Assembly: GCA_039654915.1 (NCBI GenBank)
Contig: CM077597.1
Coordinates: 61,160,001-61,224,000 of the forward strand
Reading direction: 5' to 3'
DNA length: 64,000 bases
Origin: Aquilaria yunnanensis
Taxonomy: Eukaryota > Streptophyta > Magnoliopsida > Malvales > Thymelaeaceae
The position numbers and the translations under genes are program-made. Numbering within the stretch: the stretch's first letter is position 1; every line of letters begins with the position of its first letter. The notes beneath the pieces are model-generated. The model was not told the origin of the DNA, did no database searches, and was given only the letters and a program-made list of their open reading frames with translations. Positions 35,951 to 46,383 of the stretch are shown here, piece after piece.

Positions 35951-37201
35951 TTAGGAGTTTTCTTCTAACTCATATGGAGAAGAGTTCACATTCTTGGTGG
36001 GTACTCTATTAAGGACATGAACTGCACACAGCTGTGCATCACTCCAATAAGTGATGTCTAAATTGGCCTTTGCCATCATGGAACGTACCATGTCCATAAG
36101 AGTTATATTCTTCCTCTCAGACACTCCATTCTGTTGGGGTGTCCAAGGAAGAGTGAACTCCCTCTCAATACCCTTCAAGTCACAAAATGCCTTGAATGCA
36201 TTTGATGTATACTCTCCACCCCTATCTGTCCTCAAGGACTTAACCTTCTTACCTACTTGGTTCTCAACCAAGTGCACATACTTCTCAAAGCATGCCAAGG
36301 CCTCTGCCTTATTTTTGAGTAAGTAGATGTGGGTGAATCGAGTATAATCATCTGTGAATGTGATGAAGTACTTGAATCCATTTCTGGATTCAACCCTCAT
36401 TGGCCCACACAGGTGAGAGTGAACTAAACTTAGTGCCTCACTTCTCCTAGTTGCTTTGCCAAAAGGCTTTCTTGTGGCTTTGCCCTCTAGGCATGATTGG
36501 CAACTCGGAAGGACAACCTTGGTCAAGGAACCTAGCAATCCACTCTTAGCTAGCTTGTCCATTCTATCTTGACCAATATGACCCAACCTCTCATGCCATC
36601 TCATTTCATTTGTGACCTCTATCACATAGTAACTAGGACTTGCAACAGAATGGTCAGTTGGCTTCAACTCATAAAGCCCATTATTAACTGAGCAAGTGCA
36701 TACTATCTTATTATCTTTAATAATAGACACATTATTATTAAAGAAGTTAAAGAAATAATTGTACTTCAACATAGAACTTATAGAAATCAAATTTCTACAA
36801 ATGTTTGGTACATACAATACATCTATTAGATACAAATATCCAATATTCACAGGAATTTTACATGTTCCTATGCCTTCTACTTCCAGCCTGGCATCATTTC
36901 CCACTGAAACATACTTAGCTCCTTTTGAGAGCTTCCTGTAGGCCACAAACCAGGACCTGTCCCGGGCTATGTGGTCTGTTGCTCTTGAGTCTACAATCCA
37001 CAAAGAATTGCACTCAGTTAGTAATGTACATGGCACAACATGTACAAAGGAAGTAGAAGGGTATGTATGTACCTTGGGTGGACCCTTGCAATCTTTTGCA
37101 AAGTGTCCTTTATACCCACAGTTGAAGCACTTCAGCTTGCTTATGTCCCGCTTCTTCTTGAACCTTTTCTTGGAAGCAGGACATTTTCCCTTGCCCTTCC
37201 C
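35951..37201 (-). pseudogene. Copia A zinc knuckle, protease and integrase core
   Basis: On the minus strand this follows the gag stop in the same frame. It has the gag zinc knuckle CX2CX4HX4C (CFNCGYKGHFAKDC, about 37099-37140). The protease site reads WIVDSRATDH, where copia proteases normally have D-S/T-G; the Gly is Arg. The integrase zinc finger HERLGH...CQSC is complete. In the catalytic core the first Asp, expected in an HSDLCGP-like block, is His (HSHLCGP). The second Asp (RTDRGGEY) and the Glu (NGVSERKN) are kept. Integrase inserts the cDNA into the chromosome; this copy has lost a catalytic residue and is presumably dead. Confidence 0.88.
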
Positions 37202-37870
37202 TTACCCTCTTTTACCACCACTCTTCTTCCATCCCTTCTGGATAAAGGATGAGGCAACATATGCCTTTGAATGGTCCTTGAGGGCCATCACCTCAGCCTC
37301 AAGGAGGAGGTGACGAGCAATGTCATCAAATGACATTATTTGAGGGTTATGACGTAAGTTGACCTTCATCAACTGCCATTCCTCATCGGGCAAGGAACTA
37401 ATTATTGCTTGCACTTGTTGCTCATCAGTGAGCACATGCCCTGCTGTCTTGAGTTGGTGGATCATGCGTGACATCTCATGCAAGTGAGCACTCATAGAGT
37501 GATCAGCATGCTTCACATAATTCTCAAACCTGAGAATCATTGAGCGTTGTTTCTCTACAGAAACATCTCCATACTTGGCCTTGACTGAGTCCCATATGGC
37601 CTTAGCCCCATCAAGCATGAAGAATTCCACCATAATCTCATCCACCATAGTGGAGACGAGAGTGACTCTACACATAGAGTTCTTCTTAAGGAATGCCATA
37701 TAGGCAGTCCTATCCTGTCCCTCAGCAGAAGGCATGATCTCTTGAGTGAGCACATCAAGAGTATCTTGCTCAGTTAAAATGAATTTGACCTTTTGTTGCC
37801 AAGTTGAATAGTTTTCACCATCCAATTTGAGGTCACGGTTTAATTCAGCAACTATATTCTTACAAGCCAT
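37202..37870 (-). pseudogene. Copia A gag, N-terminal part
   Basis: A 222-codon frame beginning MACKNIVAELNRDLKLDG with the copia gag (UBN2-type) pattern: NYSTWQQKVKFIL, IWDSVKAKYG, HEMSRMIHQLKTAG and IISSLPDEEW. Gag forms the virus-like particle. A TAA stop at about 37202 interrupts a Gly-Lys-rich linker that continues in the same frame into the zinc knuckle, so this is a nonsense mutation and not the natural end of the gene. Confidence 0.88.
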
Positions 37871-38119
37871 CTACATTGATGCAATTCACATGTTTTAATT
37901 CAATTTACACACCAAGACTCAACAAAGCAACATGTGTATGAAACAACTTCTAACATGCTCATATATGGAAAAAGAGATGCATATAGCATTCAACTAGAAA
38001 TACACAAACATGCCTTCATTGCTTCATACACATATCCTTCATTAGCCTTATCACAATCATACACATATGTATGATCCTAAATCATGCTCACAATATGCAA
38101 CATATACATGTTCATGACC

Positions 38120-38133
38120 AGGCTCTGATACCA
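38120..38133 (-). other. Primer-binding site, Copia A
   Basis: Plus-strand GGCTCTGATACCA, that is TGGTATCAGAGCC on the element strand, two bases from the inner end of the 5' LTR. It is complementary to initiator tRNA-Met. Confidence 0.9.
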
Positions 38134-38135
38134 AT

Positions 38136-39481
38136 TGAAGATTTCAGGATCTTATGATCTTATGACAACATACTTTTACGTTATCTACTCATGTATATGC
38201 CACATTCATATTTGTTCATTTGAATTCAACATGGATATAGGCATGCATAACATAATATATAACATATCAAGATCACATACAAGTTGTGTTAAATAAATCC
38301 TAGCATGCTACTAAGAATATACGAAAATGAAACCTTACATGCTACTAAATCAAGAAAAGATGTGCACCTTTCTTCTTGGTTATCTTCAGCGAAAAAACTT
38401 GAGGGAGAACTTGATCTTAGAGGAGCGCCTTGAAGCTTGAAATAGAGATGAACAATCTCTATGTAAATCCACCCACAATGCTCTCAAGAAGTGTTTAATA
38501 TTTCTGCCTCTAAAGGAAATAGGAGGAGAACAATTTTCTCTCAAGAAAATGGAACAAATCGAGTGCAAATTCATGCTTAAAATGGCTGGCCCCTAAAGGC
38601 TATTTATAGATGACCAAAAGGCACACCTTTACACCAAGAAATGTGTCTTTTAAGCCAAAGAACACTTCCTTTGGCCAAGGGTCATGTATGGTGGCGAAAA
38701 TACATGTCTTTTAGCCAATGAGCACTTCCTTTGGCCTATAACCACCCTATAACTACCTTATGGCCGAATATACATGTCCCTTGAAGTCATAGGACATCAC
38801 TCTTGGTGCAATAACCACCCCAACCACCCTCATGGCTGAATATACATGTCTTTTCACTCAAGGAACACTTCCTTTGGATGAAAAGACATGTTCTTTTAGC
38901 CAATAGTCATCTCTTTTGATGAAGAGACATACCTTTACACAAAAGATGTGTCTCTTGGTGGTTTTGAGCTAAAAGCAAGGTGAGCAGGCACAAAGCTAGC
39001 ACACTATTGCTACTTACGCACCATTGAGCTTCTCTGAGCTCCAATCAAGCTCCATGAACTAAGGTCTAGTTCCCTGAACTGACCTTGAGATGGAGTTAGC
39101 TACTCTCAGCTGAAGTGAACTGAAGTCCAGCTACATTCAGCTACCAAAAGCTGAAGTGAGCTGACTTGAGCTGACTTGAGCTAACTTGAGCTGAAGTCCT
39201 GCTACTTTGAGCTACTTATAGCTGAAGTGAGCTGACTTGAGCTGAAGTCCAGCTACATTCAGCTACCAGAAGCTGAAGTGAGCTGACTTGAGTTGACTTG
39301 AGCTAACTTGAGCTAACTTGAGCTGAGGTCCAGCTACTTTGAGCTACTTATAGCTGAAGTGAGCTGACTTGAGCTAAAGGGAGCTACTTTTAGCTGCCTT
39401 AGATAGTTGTTCAAGCTAGAGTTAGCTCAATGAGCTTAAATCCTATCCTAAAAGGATCTTGGTGCACCAAGAATTCCAACA
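38136..39481 (-). repeat. Copia A 5' LTR
   Basis: 1346 bp, the same length as the 3' LTR. On the minus strand it reads TGTTGG at 39481 to CTTCA at 38136. The AGCT-rich array (39010-39440) is at its start. Near-palindromes around AACACTTCC follow, and then the minus-strand TATA box (plus-strand TATTTATA, 38601-38608). Outside it is ATGGG (39482-39486). Confidence 0.93.
38601..38608 (-). promoter_or_regulatory. TATA box of Copia A 5' LTR
   Basis: TATAAATA on the minus strand, about 470 bp before the primer-binding site. It is conserved in the other two LTRs of the family near 13151 and 15499. Confidence 0.65.
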
Positions 39482-39550
39482 ATGGGCACCAAGGAAGCTA
39501 AACCAAGACCATTTACAAGCTCATAAACAACTTAGAACCAAGCAAATTTC

Positions 39551-40966
39551 TGTTAGTGTTGTGCCCAAAAAGCCAATCATGAGATGATTGTATTTTTGCA
39601 CATTGAGTCATGATATTTTATTGAGGCATTAATCCAGTAATTATGTTTGTTATTTTGTTTCTGCGTAACGTAATAAACATAATTGTAACCCTAGAATAAT
39701 GATATTCTGAAATGTCCCTAGTCTAGTATTATTGTGGAGCGGGTTGCAATAATACATAATGACTAGCATATGTGGAGACTAATATGAGATATGTAGTCTA
39801 CATATGGGTACAAGTTGGAGAACTTGTGTACTGGACCGACCCACCATGAGAACACTTCATCGATCATTATATGAGTGTCATAAGTGATTCTCATAGTGAT
39901 CATGGTATATGTAGTCCTTCGACCTAAGATCATGAAGGTTCCCTACATGTGAGTCACATACTTTGATACTTTCCTTTGTTGCTCGTAACTGAGTGAACTT
40001 GAAGGAGGTCATTGGGTATGTCACATATCATGCAGAGGGATTTGTATGATCAAGATGGGATTTGTCCCTCCTATGTAACGGGAGTGATATCTTCGGGCCC
40101 CTTGATAGAGTGAGACTTAGAAAATGCATGGCCATGCTTGGATGAGTTGAGATACGATATCAATGTCATCAGCTTAAGTTAGTCTACTCAGTAATCAAGA
40201 AACCAAAGATTGGGCTATACGAGAGTGACACATTCCATGTCTCGTGCTTAGTCTTGATATCTTGGACAAAGGGACAATGGCATATATCGGTGATGATCAT
40301 AAAGGTTTAGTCGAATCATCGACAATCTTGTCACTTGGGTACCAATGATGTGTTGCTAGACACCGCTCATTGCTTATGATCATAAATGTGATTTATGATC
40401 ATTGCCAACGTGGTAAGAGCCTATTGGGTCACACACATAGAGCTATTTGCATCATCAGAGTGCATGGGCTAATAATTTGGGTTTTGGTTTCACAATAATT
40501 TCATATTAATAATGGGCCCAATAGTTGAGTCATTATTAAGCCCGAAATTAAATCCTAATTGGATTAGGGATTTGAAATCCATTTGGCCTGGAAGTTGAGT
40601 CTCACTATAAATACAACTTTTAAGTCAGAAATTCGCAGGTCTCCTTGCCCTAGCGTCCCAAAAGGACAGCCACACTCTTCTCTTGCAATTCCTTGGAGGA
40701 TGCAAGCTAGCACTACGAGCGCAAGAGAAACGCATCTGCCGGGACATGGTGGAAGCGTGGTGATCCGAGAGGCTCGTGTGGATACCATAGAGAGCTTGAA
40801 CACGTCAACTGTTCAGGTTTTGTGATTCGACTCTACAGTTGAGTGAGAGATCTCAACTGAAAATTAGGTATGAAAATTTTTGAACACCTGGTTTACCCCG
40901 TTTCACTTGGATCCTAGAGGGTTTCGGTTAAATTCCACTGCGCTGTTTGGCTCCCGAAACCCATCA
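39551..40966 (+). repeat. Copia B 5' LTR
   Basis: 1416 bp, TGTTAGTG to CCCATCA. It contains the TATA box at 40606-40613. It differs from the 3' LTR by scattered substitutions and by a stretch of about 29 bp near 40475-40505 that the 3' LTR lacks. Confidence 0.93.
40606..40613 (+). promoter_or_regulatory. TATA box of Copia B LTR
   Basis: TATAAATA within CTCACTATAAATACAAC, conserved in every LTR of this family in the window, including the solo copies. It lies about 360 bp before the end of the LTR, a normal position for a copia promoter. Confidence 0.7.
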
Positions 40967-40967
40967 G

Positions 40968-40979
40968 TGGTATCAGAGC
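40968..40979 (+). other. Primer-binding site, Copia B
   Basis: TGGTATCAGAGC one base after the 5' LTR, complementary to initiator tRNA-Met. Confidence 0.92.
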
Positions 40980-42421
40980 TACTGGTGAAACTCTAAATCG
41001 GGATTGAGTGTTGAATCGCATGATGCTATGTGTTCGATTGGTTTTCGGCCATGATTATTTAGATTGATTCATGATGCATGAAACCAAAATTCGTAATGAA
41101 CATATGAGATATATGAAGAAACGACACAAATTGGTTAATGAGATTAACCCGAAATTGATAGGTATGAGATACCTATATGGATTAGGATTCTTGCAATAGT
41201 TGCAAAAACCCTAGGTTTGTTCGGATTCGGCCTGTTCGGGCACCAAAAGTAAGGTATTTTTGGTGGCTCAAATGGAGGAGTCTCAGGTGCCTACTTGGTC
41301 GAAATATAAGATTTGGGCCTAAGCAATTCTAAGAAAGACCAGCCAGCGGGACCGTCGTATGTGAAGCGCCACATAAATAAAAACTAGTTAATCAATGCGC
41401 GAAAATTGGCATGCACCTTTGTTGAATGAGATTTGACATGATATGCTGATTGGTGTTTGAAGCATGGTGCATGGTTATAGCCCTTGATTGGTTGTACTTG
41501 TAAATACGGCCAGCGAGTCGTGCCTTTTCTTATCACTCTCATTGTACATTCTCTTCTCACCTTACTCCCCTTGAATGTAACTCAAGGTTTCTATTATTGA
41601 TGTAATGATGCATTATGGGCTCATCCAAGGTGGTATGTCCAAGGATCATGCAAGGAGGTATGTCCAAGGAGGTGACAACAAAAGGGCGGCCAAGAAAGGA
41701 AGAGAAGGAGCTTGTGATGACTCTTTTCTTTTCTTAGGCTTTTATGATATTCTCATTGGCTTGAGAATATCACATAGTTTGGGCTATAACCATGTCACGT
41801 TTATTTCTTGTAAGCATGAGATGCATGTTTTATATTTGTATGTGATGCATGTAAAAAACAACCGGAGATAACAAATTGATGAGATCAAAAGAAAAAATCC
41901 CTCAAACAAATATTAAGTCGTTAAATGTGATGCCTTCCTAATGTTGGCACTCGTCAAGACTTTGATCAACATTAGGTGGGTTTGCCAAAGCAAAGCACCT
42001 ATGTTCATCTTGGTAAGGTGCGATGGGATAATAGTGATATCCAAACTGCTAGCTTTGAGTTCGACTTAACTAAGTCATCCTAATAGGATTAGGGACTTAG
42101 AGGCATAGAGTTGGGCTTAAGTTCATGAGATGAGCTTGGACAAGTGTTGTTCACCCAACTATCCAAGAGTTGCATGGGATGCAATTGGCAAGGAGTTGCC
42201 TACCTAAATAGCTGTAACTTGAGAGAAAAGCTAAAGCTGACTCAGGTTGTGGTCAAATATGGATCTTGCCCACTAGAATACCTTAGCGCCGAGGTGTTCC
42301 AAAATAATATCGAGGGTTATTATTTTGAGGAAAATAGTGGGAGTATCATTTAATAAAAGTCCTTATTAAATGAATTAAAATACATGACTCTTACACTGCA
42401 TATTTACTGTTGTAGATAACC
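40980..42421 (+). other. Copia B untranslated leader
   Basis: About 1.4 kb between the primer-binding site and the gag start, with no conserved protein. A small open frame at 41605-41871 has no recognisable domain. The length suits a leader that carries packaging or splice signals, but nothing specific is visible. Confidence 0.6.
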
Positions 42422-43236
42422 ATGGCACAAAACACATCGACACTTTCGTTGCAATCGATCCTTGAGAAGGAAAAACTAAATAGGACCAACTTTCTCAAAT
42501 GGTACCGAAACTTGAGGATAGTCCTCAAAAAGAGAGAAAGGCTTATGTCCTAGAGCAGCCCATTCCGAATGAGCCTGCTGCCACTGCTCTAAGAGCTGAA
42601 AGGGATGCTCACAAGAAGCATTCTGATGATGCTTTGGAAGTTGCATGCCTCATGCTTATTACCATGGAATCTGAGCTTCAGAAGCAACATAAGAACATGG
42701 GGCCGTTCGATATGATCGAACATCTCAAAATGCTTTTCCAAGAGCAAGCTAGGCATGAGAGGTTTGAGACCTCTAAGGCATTATTTCAGTGCAAGATGTC
42801 TGAGGGAAGTCCCGTGGGTCCTCATGTGCTCAAGATGATTGGGTACATTGAGAATCTTGAGAATTTGGGATTTGCTCTTCAGAAAGAGTTGGCTATAGAT
42901 GTAGTCTTGCAATCGTTGCCTGAAAGCTACAGTTAGTTCATCATGAACTATAACATGAACGACCTTGACAAGTCCCTTCCTGAATTGCTCAACATGTTGA
43001 GAACTGCTGAGCAAAACCTTAAGAAGGCTAAGCCCATTTTGATGGTTCAAAAGGGCAAGGGAAAGGGAAAAGCCAACAAGAAGAAGGATAAAGCTAATGG
43101 AATGTCCAATGCTAGTTCTTCTTCAGCTGCACTAAAACCAAAGGGTGGTGTGGCAAAGGAAGGGGAGTGCTTCCATTGTAAGCAACCTGGACACTGGAAG
43201 CTCAACTGCAAGCTCTATCTTGAAGAACTTGCTTAG
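42422..43236 (+). pseudogene. Copia B gag, with frameshift and two stops
   Basis: It starts ATGGCACAAAACACA at 42422 and reads MAQNTSTLSLQSILEKEKL, then a copia gag domain with HERF-type and EYI-like blocks. A frameshift near 42525-42535 moves it to the frame that reads ERKAYVLEQPIPNEPAA. A TAG at 42934-42936 falls inside the conserved PESYS-FIMNYNMND region. The zinc knuckle CFHCKQPGHWKLNC lies at about 43171-43212. A second TAG at 43234-43236 precedes the protease in the same frame. Both stops are nonsense mutations, as homologous protein continues past them. Confidence 0.88.
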
Positions 43237-44313
43237 GAAAAGGGAAGTAAGACTTCCACTTTAGGTATTCTTGTTATAGAGGCTAACTTTTCTACTTCCT
43301 CATCTTGGGTATTGGATACTGGATGTGGATCTCACATTTGTGCAAATGTGCAGGATCTAAGTAAAAGTAGAGATTGGCCCGAGGTGAAGTGGACCTACGT
43401 GTTGGAAATGGAGCAAGGATTGCTGCCTTAGCCGTAGGGACTTATGTTCTCACTTTACCTAGTGGATTAGTTTTAGAATTAGACAACTGCTACTTTGTGC
43501 CAACTATTAGTAGAAATTTGATTTCTGTTTCTTGTTTGGACAAGAAAGGTTTTTCATTTATAATAAAGGACAAATGTTGTTCTATTTATTTGAATGAAAT
43601 CTTTTATGGTAGTGCTCAACTTAGCAATGGGTTGTATGTTCTAGACCTCAAAGATCCAATCTATAATGTGAATACCAAGAAGGTCAGATTAAATGATTCG
43701 AACCCGACCTATCTCTGGCACTGTCGCTTGGGCGATATAAATGAGACCCGCATATCCAAGCTCCATAAGGATGGACTCTTGGACTCATTTGATTTTGAAT
43801 CATATGAGACATGTGAGTCATGTTTGTTGGGCAAGATGACCAAAAGCCCCATTCACAGGACAAAGTGAAAGGGCTAATGACTTGCTAGGACTCATACATA
43901 GTGATGTATGTGGCCCTATATCTACACAAGCTAGAGGAGGTTTCCAATACTTCATTACTTTCACTGATGACTTCAGCAGATATGGCTATGTGTATCTCAT
44001 GAGACACAAGTCAGAATCCTTTGAAAAGTTCAAAGAATTCAAGAATGAAGTAGAGAATCAACTCGGGAAGAGTATTAAAGTGCTTCAATCAGATCAAGGT
44101 GGAGAGTACTTGGATCGAGAATTCCTTGACTATCTGAAGGAGTGTGGTATAGTATCACAACTCACTCCACCAGGTACACCTCAGTGGAATGGTGTATTTG
44201 GAAAGAGAAATCGAACTCTGTTAGACATGGTTCGCTCCATGATGAGTCAAGCTGACCTTCCAAACTCCTTTTGGGGACATGCTCTAGAGACAGCTGCTTT
44301 TACACTAAACTGA
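43237..44313 (+). pseudogene. Copia B protease and integrase
   Basis: The protease motif WVLDTGCGSHIC keeps its D-T-G. A frameshift near 43370 leads to the frame ARGEVDLRVGNGARIAALAVG. In the integrase zinc finger the second His is Asp (HCRLGD where HCRLGH is expected), while CESC is kept. Another frameshift near 43850 leads into HSDVCGP with the first catalytic Asp. The second Asp is kept in SDQGGEY, but the catalytic Glu is replaced by Gly (NGVFGKRN where NGVSERRN is usual). A TGA at 44311-44313 stands where LNRVPSKSV is expected, so CGA to TGA is likely. The enzyme is dead. Confidence 0.87.
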
Positions 44314-45429
44314 GTTCCATCTAAATCGGTTCAAAAGACACCATATGAGATATGGAGTGGGAGGCGTCCCAATTTGTCTTTTATGAAGATTTGGGGCTTT
44401 GAAGCTTATGTGAAACGTCAATCCTCTGACAAACTAGGGCCCAAATCTCAAAAATGTCTTTTTGTTGGTTATCGCAAAGAAACAAAGGGTTACTATTTCT
44501 ACAATCCTTCTGAGCAAAAAGTGTTTGTTGCTCGAACTGGTGTCTTTTTGGAGAAAGAATTTATCTCTAAAGGAACTAGTGGGAGGAAAGTAGAACTTGA
44601 AGAAATTCAAGAACAACAAGGAGACATCAAACCTGAAATGGAACCTGAACTGACACCGCAAGATGTTGTTCAAGAGTCTGTTCCTGTAGCACAGAGCCCA
44701 CATAGGTTTGGTAGGATTCGGCGTGAGCCCGAGAGATATGGATTTCTCGTGAGTCACACCGGTGATGTGATGCTCATGGATCAGGATGAGCCCACAACCT
44801 ACCAACAAGCAATGTCGGGGCCTGACTCTGAGAAGTGGCTAGTGGCCATGAAATCCGAGATGGAATCCATGTATGAAAACCAAGTATGGACTTTGGTTGA
44901 CCCACCTAAAGGGGTAAAACCCATAGGGTGCAAATGGGTTTTCAAGAAGAAAACTGACATGGATGGTAATGTGATTACCTTTAAGGGACGATTGATCTCA
45001 AAAGGTTTCAAGCAAATTCATGGTATTGACTATGATGAAACTTTTTCACCAGTTGCTATGCTTAAATCCATCCGAATTTTGTTTGCTATTGCTGCACACT
45101 ATGATTATGAGATATGGCAAATGGATGTCAAAACTGCATTCCTAAATGGAAAGCTACTTGAGGATGTGTACATGACACAACCTGAGGGTTTTTTCACTCC
45201 TGAGATTGCCAATAAAATGTGCAAGTTGCAAAGGTCCATTTATGGACTGAAGCAAGCTTCTTGAAGTTGGAATCTTCATTTTGATGATGCAATCAAAGTG
45301 TTTGGTTTTATAAAAAATGAAGATGAACCTTGTGTCTACAAGAAGGTTAATGGGAGAGCTATTGTCTTCTTGGTGTTGTATGTAGATGACATACTACTCA
45401 TCGGGAATGACATTCCTGAACTATAGTCT
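44314..45429 (+). pseudogene. Copia B reverse transcriptase, two internal stops
   Basis: Continues in the frame of the preceding part. The integrase C-terminal segment CLFVGYRKETKGYYFYNP is followed by the linker. The polymerase has KWLVAMKSEMESM, CKWVFKKKTDMDG, QMDVKTAFLNG, YGLKQAS and YVDD at 45379-45390. TGA at 45262-45264 replaces the Arg normal after KQAS, and TAG at 45424-45426 replaces a residue that is Gln in most relatives. Both are single transitions of CGA and CAG codons. Apart from them the frame is open and well conserved. Confidence 0.88.
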
Positions 45430-46311
45430 GTGAAGACTTGGCTAGGGAAATGTTTCTCTATGAAGGACTTGGGTGAAGTAGCCTATGTGTTAGGCATCAG
45501 GATCTATAGAGATAGATCTAGAAAGCTTCTTGGCCTAAGTCAAAGTACATATATTGACAAGGTGCTAAAGAGGTTTACCATGCAAGATTCCAAGAAAGGA
45601 TTCTTGCCCATGTCACATGGTATCACTCTTTCTAGATCTCAGTGTCCGAGTACAACCGAGGAGAGAGAGCGCATGAGTAAGATTCCATATGCCTCAGCAA
45701 TTGGATTTATCATGTATGCCATGATATGTACTCGTCCCGATGTCTCATATGCTTTGAGCATGACGAGTAGGTACCAATCAAACCCCGGTGAGAGTCACTG
45801 GATAGCTGTTAAGAACATCCTTAAGTACTTACGAAGGACTATGGATGCATTCTTGGTCTTTGGAGGTGAAGATGAGCTCGTTGTAAGGGGTTACACCGAT
45901 GCAAGCTTCCAATCCGATAAGGATGATTTTAGATCACAATCTGGTTATGTGTTTTGTATTGGTGGTGGTGCTGTGAGCTGGAAGAGTTCAAAGCAAGAGA
46001 CAGTAGCTGACTCTACAACAGAATCTGAGTACATTGCCGCCTCTGATGCTGCGAAGGAGGCAGTTTGGATCAAGAAGTTCATCACTGAACTTGGAGTGGT
46101 TCCAAGCATTGTCGACCCGATAAAGCTCTATTGTGACAACAATGGAGCAATCGCAAAGGCTAAGGAACCTCGATCTCACCAGCGATCCAAACATATACTT
46201 CGACGCTATCATCTCATCAGGGAGATCATCGAGAGGGGTGATGTAAGGATATGCAGGACTTCGACAGACAGTAACATTGCTGATCCACTGACAAAGCCCC
46301 TTACGCAGTAG
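45430..46311 (+). pseudogene. Copia B RNase H domain
   Basis: An uninterrupted 293-codon stretch in the pol frame: MKDLGEVAYVLGIRIYRDR, YIDKVLKRF, GYTDASFQSDKDD, STTESEYIAASDAAKEAVW, LYCDNNGAIA and the terminal ADPLTKPLTQ before TAG. These are the usual copia RNase H blocks with their acidic residues. It has no separate start and is not an independent gene. It ends 72 bp before the 3' LTR. Confidence 0.9.
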
Positions 46312-46372
46312 AAGCATGATAGCCATTCTAGGTCCATTAGTATTAGATACATGGATGATTGGCTTTTAGTGC

Positions 46373-46382
46373 AAGTGGGAGA
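46373..46382 (+). other. Polypurine tract, Copia B
   Basis: AAGTGGGAGA, one base before the TGTTAG start of the 3' LTR. This is the typical copia plus-strand primer. Confidence 0.88.
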
Positions 46383-46383
46383 T

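Larger units (their letters stand above)
12688..39481 (-). mobile_element. Copia A: full-length Ty1/copia retrotransposon, split by two later insertions
   Basis: Two 1346-bp LTRs (12688-14033 and 38136-39481) bound the element, and the flanking ATGGG at 12683-12687 and 39482-39486 is a perfect target-site duplication. On the minus strand the order is 5' LTR, initiator tRNA-Met primer-binding site, gag, protease, integrase, reverse transcriptase, RNase H, a long 3' non-coding part and 3' LTR, which is the Ty1/copia order. Subtracting the gypsy array (with its duplication, 17185 bp) and the solo LTR (1322 bp) leaves about 8.29 kb, an ordinary copia length. In the first ~275 bp the two LTRs differ at about eleven sites, so it is clearly older than the gypsy array inside it. 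Confidence 0.93.

Noticed and set aside
34689..37313. Plus-strand frames over the Copia A protease, integrase and reverse transcriptase
   Set aside because: They lie opposite well-supported minus-strand domains and show no homology of their own.
15040..39481. Reading 15040-16356 as the 3' LTR of Copia A
   Set aside because: Its flanks CATAA do not match ATGGG after 39481, whereas CATAA occurs on both of its own sides and ATGGG precedes 12688.
41605..41871. 88-codon frame in the Copia B leader
   Set aside because: No recognisable domain, no conservation evidence and it lies in an untranslated leader.
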